The notes under the pieces are model-generated. The model saw nothing but the letters and a program-made list of their open reading frames with translations, made no database searches and had not been told where the DNA came from. A stretch of DNA of 64,000 bases from Timaviella obliquedivisa GSE-PSE-MK23-08B (GTDB lineage Bacteria > Cyanobacteriota > Cyanobacteriia > Elainellales > Elainellaceae): the NCBI GenBank assembly GCA_019358855.1, contig JAHHII010000003.1, positions 62,001 to 126,000 on the forward strand. The letters run 5' to 3'. Positions 17,153 through 25,814 of the stretch are shown in pieces. The stretch's first letter is position 1; the number at the start of each line of letters is the position of its first letter. Both the position numbers and the translations under genes were made by a program.

Positions 17153-18117
17153 CTTAAAAGATAGGCTTTTGGATTGATACCAAACTGTTTACGGAATGCG
17201 GCAGCAAAGCGACTCTGATTGGCGTATCCCACAGTTTGAGCCACTTCTCGGACATTCATCCGGCGATCGCTCAATAGTTGCCGGGCTGTCTCCATACGAT
17301 ATCGATGAATATAGCCAAACACTGTGATGCCAAAAATCTGCCGAAAACCAAGCTTCAACTTAAAATCATTTAGCCCCACTTGCTGCGCCAACTGCATCAA
17401 GGAAGGTGGATGATCAGAATGTTCTGTAATGATCTCCCGCGCTAAATAAAGGCGATCGATGTCGTCAGGGTTAAGCGAACACAGCGGTGATCTGATGTAT
17501 CTATCCCCGGCTTTAACTTGCTCTAATTTCAGAGCGATTAACTCTAAACATTTACTTTCCAAATAAACCTGTCTGGTTGTACCTATAAACGGACAATCTA
17601 GAATTTGCTCTAATGCCGATCGCATTGCTGGCGTAATCAAATTGAGGTCACAAAATGAGGATTCGTCATTATCTTCAATTAATTGCCGAACCTCAGCAGG
17701 GAAGCTTTCTAGCTCTTCGCCAATGAGTTGATGGAGTTGATCAGGAGACTGTAAATGGATGTCTATTTTTAAGATAGGATCATCTGCGTAGCTTTCCCAT
17801 ACGCCTTCACCTTCATAAGATCCCCAACTGATAAAACTTTCGCCAGTTCGTTTCTCGCTGCGATTACCAGAAATATTAAATCCAAACTCCCATTCGGTTC
17901 CAGCAAAGTTATCTTTGACAAATACATTTTCTTGAAGTTGATAATCAAAGATAGAAAGCGACATTCCCCGCAATAGAATTGAACGAACCCAACCACAGCC
18001 CAGTAGCGGAGAAATTACTTCCAATTTTTCAGAACTGCCTGAACAGGTTAACGCCTCAGACGTAGGATTATGTTGCCACAGATCGTCATAATCTGCCTGG
18101 GAGAGAGTGATGGTCAT
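17137..18117 (-). CDS. AraC family transcriptional regulator (PchR-like)
   Basis: Regulator of 326 residues. It opens MTITLSQADYDDLW, like its five paralogs. The DNA-binding half begins near residue 225 with DDIDRLYLAREIITEHSDHP and has helices PSLMQLAQQVGLNDFKLKLG and GYANQSRFAAAFRKQFGINP. Its N-terminal half is more diverged than those of the regulators at 25815, 31966, 38601 and 43778, in line with its neighbouring receptor being of another subfamily. It is probably the siderophore-responsive activator of 14273-13268. A Fur-like box lies at 18166-18180. Its 3' end overlaps the direct-repeat operator. Confidence 0.9.
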   Translation of the reverse strand: MTITLSQADYDDLWQHNPTSEALTCSGSSEKLEVISPLLGCGWVRSILLRGMSLSIFDYQLQENVFVKDNFAGTEWEFGFNISGNRSEKRTGESFISWGSYEGEGVWESYADDPILKIDIHLQSPDQLHQLIGEELESFPAEVRQLIEDNDESSFCDLNLITPAMRSALEQILDCPFIGTTRQVYLESKCLELIALKLEQVKAGDRYIRSPLCSLNPDDIDRLYLAREIITEHSDHPPSLMQLAQQVGLNDFKLKLGFRQIFGITVFGYIHRYRMETARQLLSDRRMNVREVAQTVGYANQSRFAAAFRKQFGINPKAYLLSKKSG

Positions 18118-18165
18118 GGTTGTTGCGATCGCATGTTTAAGGGCAGTTTTATAATGATGAACTAA

Positions 18166-18180
18166 TAGAATTTATTCTCA
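18166..18180 (-). promoter_or_regulatory. Fur-like box upstream of AraC gene 17137-18117
   Basis: TAGAATT-T-ATTCTCA on the plus strand, 49 bp before the start. Confidence 0.55.
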
Positions 18181-18215
18181 ACTGCTTAGTCAAGATAGTC
18201 AAGCGATCAAGCTCG

Positions 18216-20039
18216 CTATATTAAAGGTTGTACCTTTTTGGAGCTAGCAATCAAAAGCTTTGAGAAGTGCGATCGCTCATCGTTTTGAAGGGTCAGGCGA
18301 TCGCCATACTCCCGAATCTTTCCCTGTTCCAAAATCAAAATTTGGTTAGCTTGTTGAACGGTAGTTAATCGATGAGCAATAATGATGCCAGTTCGGTTTT
18401 GAAAAAGACGCGCGATCGCCCGTTCAATTTGAGTTTCGGTAATGGGGTCAAGCCGTGAAGAGGCTTCATCAAGAATGACTAAACTCGGATTTTTGAGAAA
18501 TACGCGGGCAAAGGCTAACAATTGAGCTTGTCCGGCAGAAAGTCCGCTGCTATCTGCACCCAGTAAGGTATCGAGTCCGTGGGGAAGTGAATGCAGCCAT
18601 TCTGTCAGTCCTAACCAATCCAACGTTTCCCGAATCTCTGAATCGCTAACGCGAGAATCGAAAAAAGTTAAATTATCACGAACGCTAGCTTGAAACAGTT
18701 GGATATCTTGTGTAACCAATCCAATCCGCTGTCGTAACTGAACGAGAGACGGTTGAGCGATCGGGACTTCACCAATGCAAATCTTGCCCGATTGAATGTC
18801 ATAGAGTCGCAGCAACAAACGGGCGATCGTGGTTTTGCCGCTGCCTGTGCGTCCTAGTAGTCCTAACACTTGACCTGATGGAAGGTGGAAGGAAATATCC
18901 TGGAGTTGAGTGGATGAGGGAATGGGTGAATGAGTAAATGGGTGCGTAAAAACCTGTCCATGCTTTTGCACTGCTGTGTTTTTTTCGGCTGCCTCGTAAC
19001 TAAACCAAACGTGATCAAATCTAACTGATAGCGCTTCCGGCGGAAGAGAGCGATCGCCCTTATCCTCTAGTTTCGATGTGGTATTGAATAACTCCTGAAT
19101 GCGGTAAATACTAGCTTCTACTTGTTGCAGTTCTTCCAGTTCTTCGCGGATACGTTCGATCGGTTGGTTGAGCAAATTGGTGTAATGAAAGATGAGATAA
19201 GCCGTGCCGATCGTGATGGCGTTTTGATTCCAAAGATAAGCCGCTGTAGCGAGGGCGATCGCATTTCCAGTTGTAAATAATCCCACAGAAGTTGCCCACA
19301 GTACCGTGCTGGCAAATCGGGCGTTTTGATAGATCGGCAACCAGCGTTGCAAAATTTCGTGAAATCGACGCATCACGTAGCTGACTGCACCGTTCGCGCG
19401 AATATCTTCTCTGCCTGCCAGATGTTCTCCCAGGAAGCCGAAAAACTCTGCCCCCATTTGGCGATATTCCGTCCAAGGCATTACGGCAAACGATCGCAAA
19501 CTCAACAGCAGCGACAGCGCCATCAATGAGAAAATGCTAAGACTTAGCCCTGCCCGCCAATCTTCAAAGAACAGCACAATTAGAATGCCAACGAGCAAGA
19601 TACCATTTCCCAGAACATGGATCACTAACTGTGAGAAGAACCGAGAGAGCATCGTCACATCGCCATCTACCCGCTCTAGCAATTCGCCGGAAGTGTGAGA
19701 TTTGTGGAAGGACAGGTCGAGTCGCAAGCAATGTTCCACCAGATCGGCTCGCAGAGCATTCGTGGCTGTCCAAGCTACGTTTTCGCCGAAGTAGGTAGCG
19801 ATGACGGTAAGAATCTGGGTTAACAATGCTACACCTGTAAACAGCAGAGCCGCCGTCAACAAAGATTGAGTGGAACCGCCCGCGCTTGCCGTATCGATAA
19901 AATAACCCAGCAGTTGCGGATTGAGAATTTGTAAACCGATACTTCCCAACAGGGTTACCGCCAGCCAAACAACGCGATCGCGTTGAGGTTTAAGATAATC
20001 TGCTAGGAGATCGCTATATTGCTTGAGAGGAAGTGGCAT
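18216..20039 (-). CDS. ABC transporter, fused membrane and ATPase domains
   Basis: Half transporter of 607 residues with an exporter-type transmembrane domain (about residues 15-310, six segments) and an ATPase domain (about 340-600): Walker A GLLGRTGSGKTT, signature LSAGQAQLLAFARV (LSAGQ instead of LSGGQ), Walker B LVILDEASSRLD and switch IIAHRLTT. Between strand and Walker A is an odd low-complexity insert (HGQVFTHPFTHSPIPSS). The gene stands between AraC gene 17137 and the toxin-antitoxin cluster, and carries its own copy of the direct-repeat operator at 20126-20158. That ties it to the siderophore regulon. Export of a siderophore, or YbtPQ/IrtAB-like import together with the gene at 1-1570, are both possible. 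Confidence 0.92.
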   Translation of the reverse strand: MPLPLKQYSDLLADYLKPQRDRVVWLAVTLLGSIGLQILNPQLLGYFIDTASAGGSTQSLLTAALLFTGVALLTQILTVIATYFGENVAWTATNALRADLVEHCLRLDLSFHKSHTSGELLERVDGDVTMLSRFFSQLVIHVLGNGILLVGILIVLFFEDWRAGLSLSIFSLMALSLLLSLRSFAVMPWTEYRQMGAEFFGFLGEHLAGREDIRANGAVSYVMRRFHEILQRWLPIYQNARFASTVLWATSVGLFTTGNAIALATAAYLWNQNAITIGTAYLIFHYTNLLNQPIERIREELEELQQVEASIYRIQELFNTTSKLEDKGDRSLPPEALSVRFDHVWFSYEAAEKNTAVQKHGQVFTHPFTHSPIPSSTQLQDISFHLPSGQVLGLLGRTGSGKTTIARLLLRLYDIQSGKICIGEVPIAQPSLVQLRQRIGLVTQDIQLFQASVRDNLTFFDSRVSDSEIRETLDWLGLTEWLHSLPHGLDTLLGADSSGLSAGQAQLLAFARVFLKNPSLVILDEASSRLDPITETQIERAIARLFQNRTGIIIAHRLTTVQQANQILILEQGKIREYGDRLTLQNDERSHFSKLLIASSKKVQPLI

Positions 20040-20125
20040 TCATCAAAATATTCTGGGCAAAACGATCTGGGGCAACGGTAGCTTAGCGTGAAGCGCGATC
20101 GCTGGGAAGATGAAAATGAGCGCTG

Positions 20126-20158
20126 GACGGATTTTTTTGATGCCTAGACGGAATTTTT
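20126..20158 (-). promoter_or_regulatory. Direct-repeat operator upstream of the ABC transporter gene 18216-20039
   Basis: Half sites GACGGATTTTTTT and GACGGAATTTTTG with CGG at 20128 and 20149, 21 bp apart, and TGCCTAGA in between; the best-conserved copy in the window. A HIP1 octamer lies about 25 bp to the left (20096-20103). I do not see a good Fur-like box in this promoter. Confidence 0.65.
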
Positions 20159-20301
20159 GTAGCTCAGTTTGTTGAATTGGCTGACCCGATATTGTTGGGT
20201 TTCTTCCGCAAGCTGATCTTGTCCTGAACTCCATTGCGTTACCACCCCATTCTGCATACCTCAACTCTGGCTGCACAAGCTCTAGCAACACTACCATCAG
20301 G
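20155..20301 (-). pseudogene. Relic of a sucrase/ferredoxin-like gene (C-terminal fragment)
   Basis: Read on the minus strand with one frame change, this stretch gives PDGSVARACAARVEVC and then VTQWSSGQDQLAEETQQYRVSQ. The intact gene at 27103-28113 ends PDGTRSGAYTARVEACGQV, TTMWNSGDEKSLETVKQYQVSR. The order and spacing agree, so this is the decayed 3' end of a second copy. It lies where the third gene of the 23153/22152 operon would be expected, now separated from it by two toxin-antitoxin pairs. Confidence 0.75.
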
Positions 20302-20406
20302 TCATGGTAGATTGAATCAGGGGATTAAGAAGAACTAGCTTTGTCTGATGCAACAGTGACCCAGAGTTATCTCAATGATTCGCACTAAAATTAGGGAGGC
20401 TTAATC

Positions 20407-20643
20407 ATGGATACGAACATGATATCGATTTCTATTTCTCTGGAACAACTCATCGCAGCCGTACAACAATTGCAACCGGATGAGCAGGTACAGGTTGCTA
20501 GAGTCTTAGTTCAAGCAGGGTTACGTTCAGATTTGACGGCTTTAATCCAGGAACTGTATAACCAATCGCCTGTTGATGACATCACAGATGATGACATCAT
20601 GGCTGAAATTAAGGCTGTACGCCAGCAATCCCAGCAAGTATGA
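20407..20643 (+). CDS. Probable antitoxin of a PIN toxin pair
   Basis: Small acidic protein of 78 residues opening MDTNMISISISLEQLIAAVQ; the middle is helical and the C-terminus is charged. No named domain is recognised with certainty. The role is inferred from position: its stop overlaps the start of the PIN gene in the sequence ATGA. The pair is on the plus strand, against the direction of the siderophore genes, and sits between the sucrase/ferredoxin relic and another toxin-antitoxin pair. Confidence 0.75.
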   Translation: MDTNMISISISLEQLIAAVQQLQPDEQVQVARVLVQAGLRSDLTALIQELYNQSPVDDITDDDIMAEIKAVRQQSQQV

Positions 20644-21035
20644 CGTTTCGAGTCGTGGTTGATACCAATATCTGGATTCGCATCTTGCTAAAGGGGCAGG
20701 TGACATTGCCAATCTTAGAAGCGTTCAATCAGGACAAATTTGAGTTGGTGATGAGTCAACTGCTCATGGATGAACTCCGTCTCGTTTGCGATCGCCCCCG
20801 ATTAAAAGAGCGAATTGATACGAGTCAAGCCTTTCGCCTTGAACAACAGTTACAGAACCGCGCTACATGGGTTGAGTTGAAAACAATTCCACCGAATTGT
20901 CGAGATCCAAAAGATTTACCTGTGCTGGCTACGGCTATTGATGGTGAAGCAAACATGATTGTGACTGGGGATGATGATTTACGGGCTGATGATGAATTGA
21001 GGACAATCATGGCACTTATGGTATCCAGTTGCTAG
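20640..21035 (+). CDS. PIN domain toxin
   Basis: Ribonuclease-type toxin of 131 residues. The PIN acidic residues are visible: Asp8 in VVVDTN, Glu45 in LLMDEL, Asp92 in DPKDLPVLATAI and the DDD at 111-113 in IVTGDDDL. The layout matches the family annotated as putative toxin-antitoxin component, PIN family. Translation is coupled to the antitoxin through the ATGA overlap. All catalytic positions are present, so it may be active. Confidence 0.88.
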   Translation: MTFRVVVDTNIWIRILLKGQVTLPILEAFNQDKFELVMSQLLMDELRLVCDRPRLKERIDTSQAFRLEQQLQNRATWVELKTIPPNCRDPKDLPVLATAIDGEANMIVTGDDDLRADDELRTIMALMVSSC

Positions 21036-21354
21036 GCGTTAATTCTTTTTTGGAATGTTTAGAATAGGGATACATCAATCGTTCCACTTTCAGAAGGTGA
21101 CGATCGCTTTCAAGGTTGAGGTATTTCGATGATCAACCAGCGATCGTAATGCCAGGCAGAACCAATTGGCTCGTGACCATTGGTCTTGGAAACGGTGGAG
21201 CAGAGCAGCCATCAAAAGGGATTGAGTGAACCAGAAGTTAGCGATCGCAGAGACATCTCAACGGTCATACTGCTCTAAAGCATACTGTGCGTTGCGTCAA
21301 ACTTCAATTCAGTGACTATCATTAGAAGTACAAATCTAGATTGAGCCAAGTACC
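21036..21354. other. Intergenic region between two toxin-antitoxin pairs
   Basis: No intact gene. A stretch at 21146-21208 is alike to 22031-22093; in frame the two read NWLVTIGLGNGG and NWVMVIGFGHGR, which looks like two decayed pieces of one unknown coding sequence on either side of the RelE-type pair. The last 60 bp should hold the promoter of the next pair, but I cannot place it with confidence. Confidence 0.4.
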
Positions 21355-21597
21355 ATGAGAGCGATTAAAGCGACTGGTAGCATTGATGAGCAGGGACAAA
21401 TTCATCTTGACCAACCGCTTGTGAATGTAGATGGTCGTGTTGAAGTCATTGTCCTGATTGCTGAGGAAGATGAGCCGGAGACAGATCTGGTCTCAAAAGA
21501 TGAAATTCTTGCAAACTTTCGGCAAGCTTGGCATGAGGCAATGACAGGGCAAACGGTTCCAGTCTCACAAATGTGGGAAGGGATTGATCGTGACTGA
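21355..21597 (+). CDS. Antitoxin (RelN-like)
   Basis: Protein of 80 residues. The N-terminus (MRAIKATGSIDEQGQIHLDQ, then VDGRVEVIVLI) is a small beta-rich domain, and the C-terminus is acidic and helical (KDEILANFRQAWHEAM). This form matches cyanobacterial antitoxins annotated as RelN, partner of RelE in the RelNE system. Its last codons overlap the start of the toxin gene by 8 to 14 bp depending on the toxin start. Confidence 0.75.
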   Translation: MRAIKATGSIDEQGQIHLDQPLVNVDGRVEVIVLIAEEDEPETDLVSKDEILANFRQAWHEAMTGQTVPVSQMWEGIDRD

Positions 21598-21934
21598 TAA
21601 GCCGATAATCCAGGTTGAAGCAGCTAAAACGTTCACTCGTGACTTACGGACTCTCTCGAAAAAGTATCGCAGTATTTATAAGGATGTTCAGCCCGTTATT
21701 GAGGAACTTCAGAATGGCAACATCCTTGGTGATCAAATTCCCAACATTGGCTATGCAGTCTTTAAAGTCCGAATCCGTAACAGTGATATAAAAAAAGGAA
21801 AAAGCGGCGGGTATCGATTGATTTATTATCTCCAAACCATGACTGGGATTATTCTCTTAACTATCTATCTAAAGTCTGAGCAAGCCAATATTGAACCCGA
21901 CGAGATTAAGTCAATCATTGAACAAGAACAATGA
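21584..21934 (+). CDS. RelE/ParE family toxin
   Basis: Basic protein of 116 residues with features of RelE-type ribosome-dependent mRNA interferases: FTRDLRTLSKKY, then IYKDVQPVIEELQNG, FKVRIRNSDIKKGKSGGYRLIYYL and ILLTIYLKSEQANI. It begins at a TTG (21584) or more likely the GTG at 21590 (VTDKPII), both inside the end of the antitoxin gene, so the two are translationally coupled. A rho-independent terminator follows at 21949-21982. Confidence 0.85.
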   Translation: MIVTDKPIIQVEAAKTFTRDLRTLSKKYRSIYKDVQPVIEELQNGNILGDQIPNIGYAVFKVRIRNSDIKKGKSGGYRLIYYLQTMTGIILLTIYLKSEQANIEPDEIKSIIEQEQ

Positions 21935-21948
21935 GATGAGGTTAATTT

Positions 21949-21982
21949 CTATCTCTACCCAACGGAGATAGCCTTCTTTTTT
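21949..21982 (+). terminator. Rho-independent terminator after the RelE-type pair
   Basis: Stem CTATCTC / GAGATAG (21949-21955 and 21965-21971) with a nine-base loop, followed after four bases by a run of six T. Confidence 0.75.
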
Positions 21983-22151
21983 CCTGCTTAATTTGTCGCT
22001 GAGAACCGGATTGAAAAATTTCAGGAAATCGAGAGCGTACTGCCATACGGAGACAATTGGGTTATGGTCATTGGCTTTGGACACGGTAGAACAAAAGTGA
22101 CAATCAGATTAGTGCGATTAGTTGTTAGCATTAGTTCCAGAAATTGGTAGG

Positions 22152-23135
22152 CTATTGCTCATCAACCAAGTATTTGAACAGGTCGTCAATTACAGCATCA
22201 GCAGCAATTAAATTTGATCCGATCCAGGCGTAAACGTCTACAACATACACCTGACGTTGCTGAACAGCCTTGAGCGATCGCCAGAGAGGGTCTTGTTGCC
22301 ACTTTTTAGATGCTTCAGCAGCTACATCCTCACGAGCTTGAATAAATAAAATATCAGCATCCATTTCTCCTAGCTTTTCTTCAGAAAGAGGATAGTAAAC
22401 TAGACCATTAGGTACATCAATATCTTGTGATTTTGGACGTTTTAGTCCGATATCTTTAAGAATAGATCCTGCAAATGAATTTCTACCCCATACCTGCACA
22501 GTACTGTCCTCAGCGAGAGTGATGACGGATATTGTTTTATCCACATATCGATTTTTTAAGGCTAATTTAAGCTTCTCAATTCGTTGATAATATCTATCCC
22601 ATTCTTGTTGTGCAACATCCTGCTTTCCTAATGCTTCAGCCATGAGGTTAAAAAAATCTTTCCAATCTGGAGTTTCTCCAAAACGCAGCATTATCGTAGG
22701 GCTGATTTGAGAGAGAAGAGGGTAAATACTACGAACAGCAAGATCCCAACTGATGATCAAATCAGGCTTGAGCAACGATATTTTCTCCAAATTAGGCATA
22801 CCTTGACTGCCTAGTACGGGTATATCCCCTATTTCTCTTCTTAAATATGGAGGAAAGTTATCTTGTGAATAACTGGAGGCTGAAGTACTGCCAATTGGTT
22901 TGATCCCTAAAGCAAGTGCATTAGCCAGAGCGAAGTGAGAAATAGTAACCACTCGTTTAGGATTATGAGGAATACAAGTTTTCCCCATTACATGAGCTAC
23001 AACTCGACACTCTGGTGTTGCCTGTTCTGAGTTCTTGACAGGATGGTTAACACTCCTGCCACAGGCTCCAATAACTGAGCAAACCAAAAGCCCTAGCAGA
23101 AACAGATAGGTAATACGGCGTTGAAACATTTTCAT
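22152..23135 (-). CDS. Ferric-siderophore periplasmic binding lipoprotein (FecB/FhuD-like)
   Basis: Protein of 327 residues with lipobox VIGAC (Cys25 counted from MKMFQRR). Landmarks are MGKTCIPHNPKRVVTISHF and LKPDLIISWDLA. The ATG at 23135 is preferred; the frame stays open to a GTG at 23165 that would overlap the receptor stop, and an ATG two codons later is equally good. It follows the split receptor at 23153-25739 by 18 bp. Because the receptor is frameshifted, this binding protein may be an orphan or may serve other receptors; its own frame is intact. Confidence 0.9.
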   Translation of the reverse strand: MKMFQRRITYLFLLGLLVCSVIGACGRSVNHPVKNSEQATPECRVVAHVMGKTCIPHNPKRVVTISHFALANALALGIKPIGSTSASSYSQDNFPPYLRREIGDIPVLGSQGMPNLEKISLLKPDLIISWDLAVRSIYPLLSQISPTIMLRFGETPDWKDFFNLMAEALGKQDVAQQEWDRYYQRIEKLKLALKNRYVDKTISVITLAEDSTVQVWGRNSFAGSILKDIGLKRPKSQDIDVPNGLVYYPLSEEKLGEMDADILFIQAREDVAAEASKKWQQDPLWRSLKAVQQRQVYVVDVYAWIGSNLIAADAVIDDLFKYLVDEQ

Positions 23136-23152
23136 TGGTGTCGCCTTGCTAC

Positions 23153-25739
23153 TTAAAATTCCCACGAGATTTGCCCCTGCATTGTAAATGGCTCACCGGG
23201 AAACACCTCCAACTCTCCGTAGGAAGCCTGAAAATAATCTACATTGAATAAATTTTGAAGATTGAGGGAAGCACGAAAACGATCATGCCGATAATAAATC
23301 GCCGCATCCGTCCGCAGGTAACTAGGCAAAACAAATGCATCGCTAAACCCTTGACGCTCACCGACGTAGAATAACCCCAAGCCAAACCCTAAACCTTGTA
23401 AGGCACCTTGTTGAATTTGATAAGTAGTCCATAGGTTAACAGAGTTCTCAGGTACATTACTCAAGCGACCGCCTACAGGAAGATCATTATCTCTAGTGAT
23501 TTGGGCATCCGTGTAGGCATAGCCCGCAGTAATGTTCCATCCCGGCAAAATTTCGCCTGCGACGCTGAGTTCAACACCTCGGCTACGCTGTTCACCGACT
23601 TGAATCGAAAATCCTTCATTGTCCGGATCAGACGTTAGAACATTGGATCGTGTCAATTCGTAAAGAGCAAGGGTTGTCGAAAGCCGATCATTCAAGTCCG
23701 CTTTGATTCCAACCTCATACTGAGTGCCACGCTCTGGTTGAAAACTGCTACCATCAAATGCTATGCCAAGGACTGGAGCAAATGAGTTAGTGTAACTGGC
23801 ATAAAGTGAAATTGGCTCAATAGGCTGATAAACAATTCCGACACGAGGACTGAGTGCGTTACCGGATTGATTGTTTGATTCAGTAACTCCTGTTCCTGCT
23901 CGAAAAAATCGATCAGTTTGATCATACATATCAAACCGTACACCCAGCAGCAGCTTAAGATTCTCTAGCAGGGTAATCTGATCTTGAACATAAAAGCCTA
24001 AATCATTTCTTAAAAAGGTATTGATTCTAGTAAGAGATGGAGTCTCAAAAGGCTGCCCGTACACAGGGTCAAACAAGTCAATTGATCCGATGGTTCCGAA
24101 GGAGTCTTGAATGCTAAAGGATGCGTAACCCAGGTTGGCTCCAAAGACTAGCTGATGCCCTATCGAGCCAGTTGAGAAATTACCTGTAAGGTTTAATGCG
24201 ACTTCGTAGGCATCATTTTCGAGATCCCTGAATAGGGTAGAACGATTTAGCGTTCGGTTATCAGGCTCAAGGCTATCAGGGAGAATAAATAGTAAATCCT
24301 CTCGAAGTGAGCCGAACTGAAACGCATTCTGTAGTGACCAGGTATCACTAAACTGATGCTCTAGCCTATATCCAACTCTGGTCGTAGTACCATCTATGGA
24401 AGCGTCAGTTTCTCCAATATAACGATCTCGGGCGATGCGACCATTGGGATTAGGCAATACAGTGCCGACTGCTGGTAGTCCCGGAGTAAACGAAGTTTGT
24501 GCATCTGTATAATCGAATTCTATTGTTAAATTAGTTCTATCTCCAATTGCCCAGCTTAATACAGGAGCAACAAAAAATTGATTCTCCTTGTAAATATCAA
24601 TGAAGCTATTTCTATCCAGATAAGATGCATTGAGTCGATATAAAACTGTCCTGGAGTCATTCAGTGGACCAGACAAGTCTGCTGTAACCCGGTAAAAATC
24701 AAAGCTGCCAATTGTGGCATCAAGGGAGTAGAAAGGTTCGCGTAGCGGTTGCTTTGTCAGCAGGTTGATGGTTCCACCTGGATTACCTGGACCAAACAGC
24801 ACTGAAGCTGGACCCTGGAGAAATTCAACCCTCTCAATATTAGTAAAAACAGTTGGCGCTCCTGAAAAACGTTCTCTCAGACCATTTCTAAGAAAATTGC
24901 CACCAAAAGGAAAGACTCCAAAGCCTCGGATATTAATTAAGCTATCGGGCTGTGTGGAAGGCGAGATTTGGTTTGCCGCAGGAACATTTCTAATGACTTC
25001 TTCCAAACGAATGACGTTTTGATCTTCTAGCACTTGCCGAGGCACGACTTGAATAGATTGGGGAATATCTCTCAATGGTGTAATCCGTTCGCGTGGCGGT
25101 CGAGGCATCATCCACTGCATATCCCTCTTCCTGCTCCCCCGTCACCACTACCTGAATTGCATCTTCCTCAACTTCTACTGTCGCTGTGCCCCTCGTAACA
25201 CTCAAGACCAAGTTTTGAGCTTCTGTGTTGACCGTCGCTGTGGGTGGAGCCTCTGATCCTGTGATCGCCACTCGAATGCCGTCCCCTCGCGGTGTAATGC
25301 TTACTAAAGCAATGCCTTCCGCCGGATTAGCTGCCTGAAACTCATTGCCCTCCGGCAATGCCAGCACTGCATTCGGGATATCTACAATTAACGCATTGCC
25401 AACCACCGAAGTAGTAGGAGTCAGTTCTCCTGAAGTCTCTAAAACGATCGCAATTCCATCGGCTGTGGCATTGAGATTCACACCCGTAATCTGCGCGATC
25501 GCCTGGGCAATCTCAGTCAACCATTCATTCATCGTGGTCGCAGGCTGCTCAATCTGGCTGAGGCGAGGAATTTCAGTTTCCCTTTTAGTCTCCTGAAGCT
25601 CTGCAACTTCGGCAGTCTGCGCTTCTATCGTTCCTGTCTCTTGAGATCTATTCTCCTGCTCAACCTCTGCCCAGGCAGGGCAAGCCATCAGCATGAGTAA
25701 AACACCCGCTATCCAAATCGATCGCTGTTGTTGATTCAT
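23153..25739 (-). pseudogene. TonB-dependent siderophore receptor with AMIN domain, split by a one-base insertion
   Basis: The 5' part (from ATG at 25739, MNQQQRSIWIAG) encodes the signal peptide, AMIN domain (about 75-180), DAIQVVVTG and TATRTD, then runs into another frame. The 3' part resumes the exact family sequence at TPLRDIPQSIQVVPRQ and continues through plug (FLQGPASVLFGPGNPGG) and barrel to ISWEF. Removing one A at 25082-25083 (plus strand TGTAATCC to TGTATCC) restores TATRTDTPLRDIPQ and a single frame of 861 residues, the usual length. No other damage is visible, so the event is recent, phase-variable, or a sequence error. The conserved GGTGTGTGGAG lies just before the start, and the neighbouring AraC and binding protein genes are intact. 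Confidence 0.88.
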
Positions 25740-25793
25740 AACTCCACACACCAAAACACAAGAGACGGTAAGACAGAACTCCTTACCCTCAAT

Positions 25794-25808
25794 TGCAAAT
25801 CATTTGCA
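25794..25808 (-). promoter_or_regulatory. Fur-like box upstream of the split receptor
   Basis: TGCAAAT-C-ATTTGCA, a perfect 7-1-7 palindrome and the most symmetrical of the set, 55 bp before the start. Just upstream on the coding strand is CCGGTAAGCTT, also present before the box at 31857-31871. Confidence 0.7.
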
Positions 25809-25814
25809 AAAAGC

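Noticed and set aside
20043-20297. Open frame of 84 codons upstream of the ABC transporter gene
   Set aside because: It mixes frames of a decayed Suc/Fer gene and passes through the operator; it is not a gene of its own.
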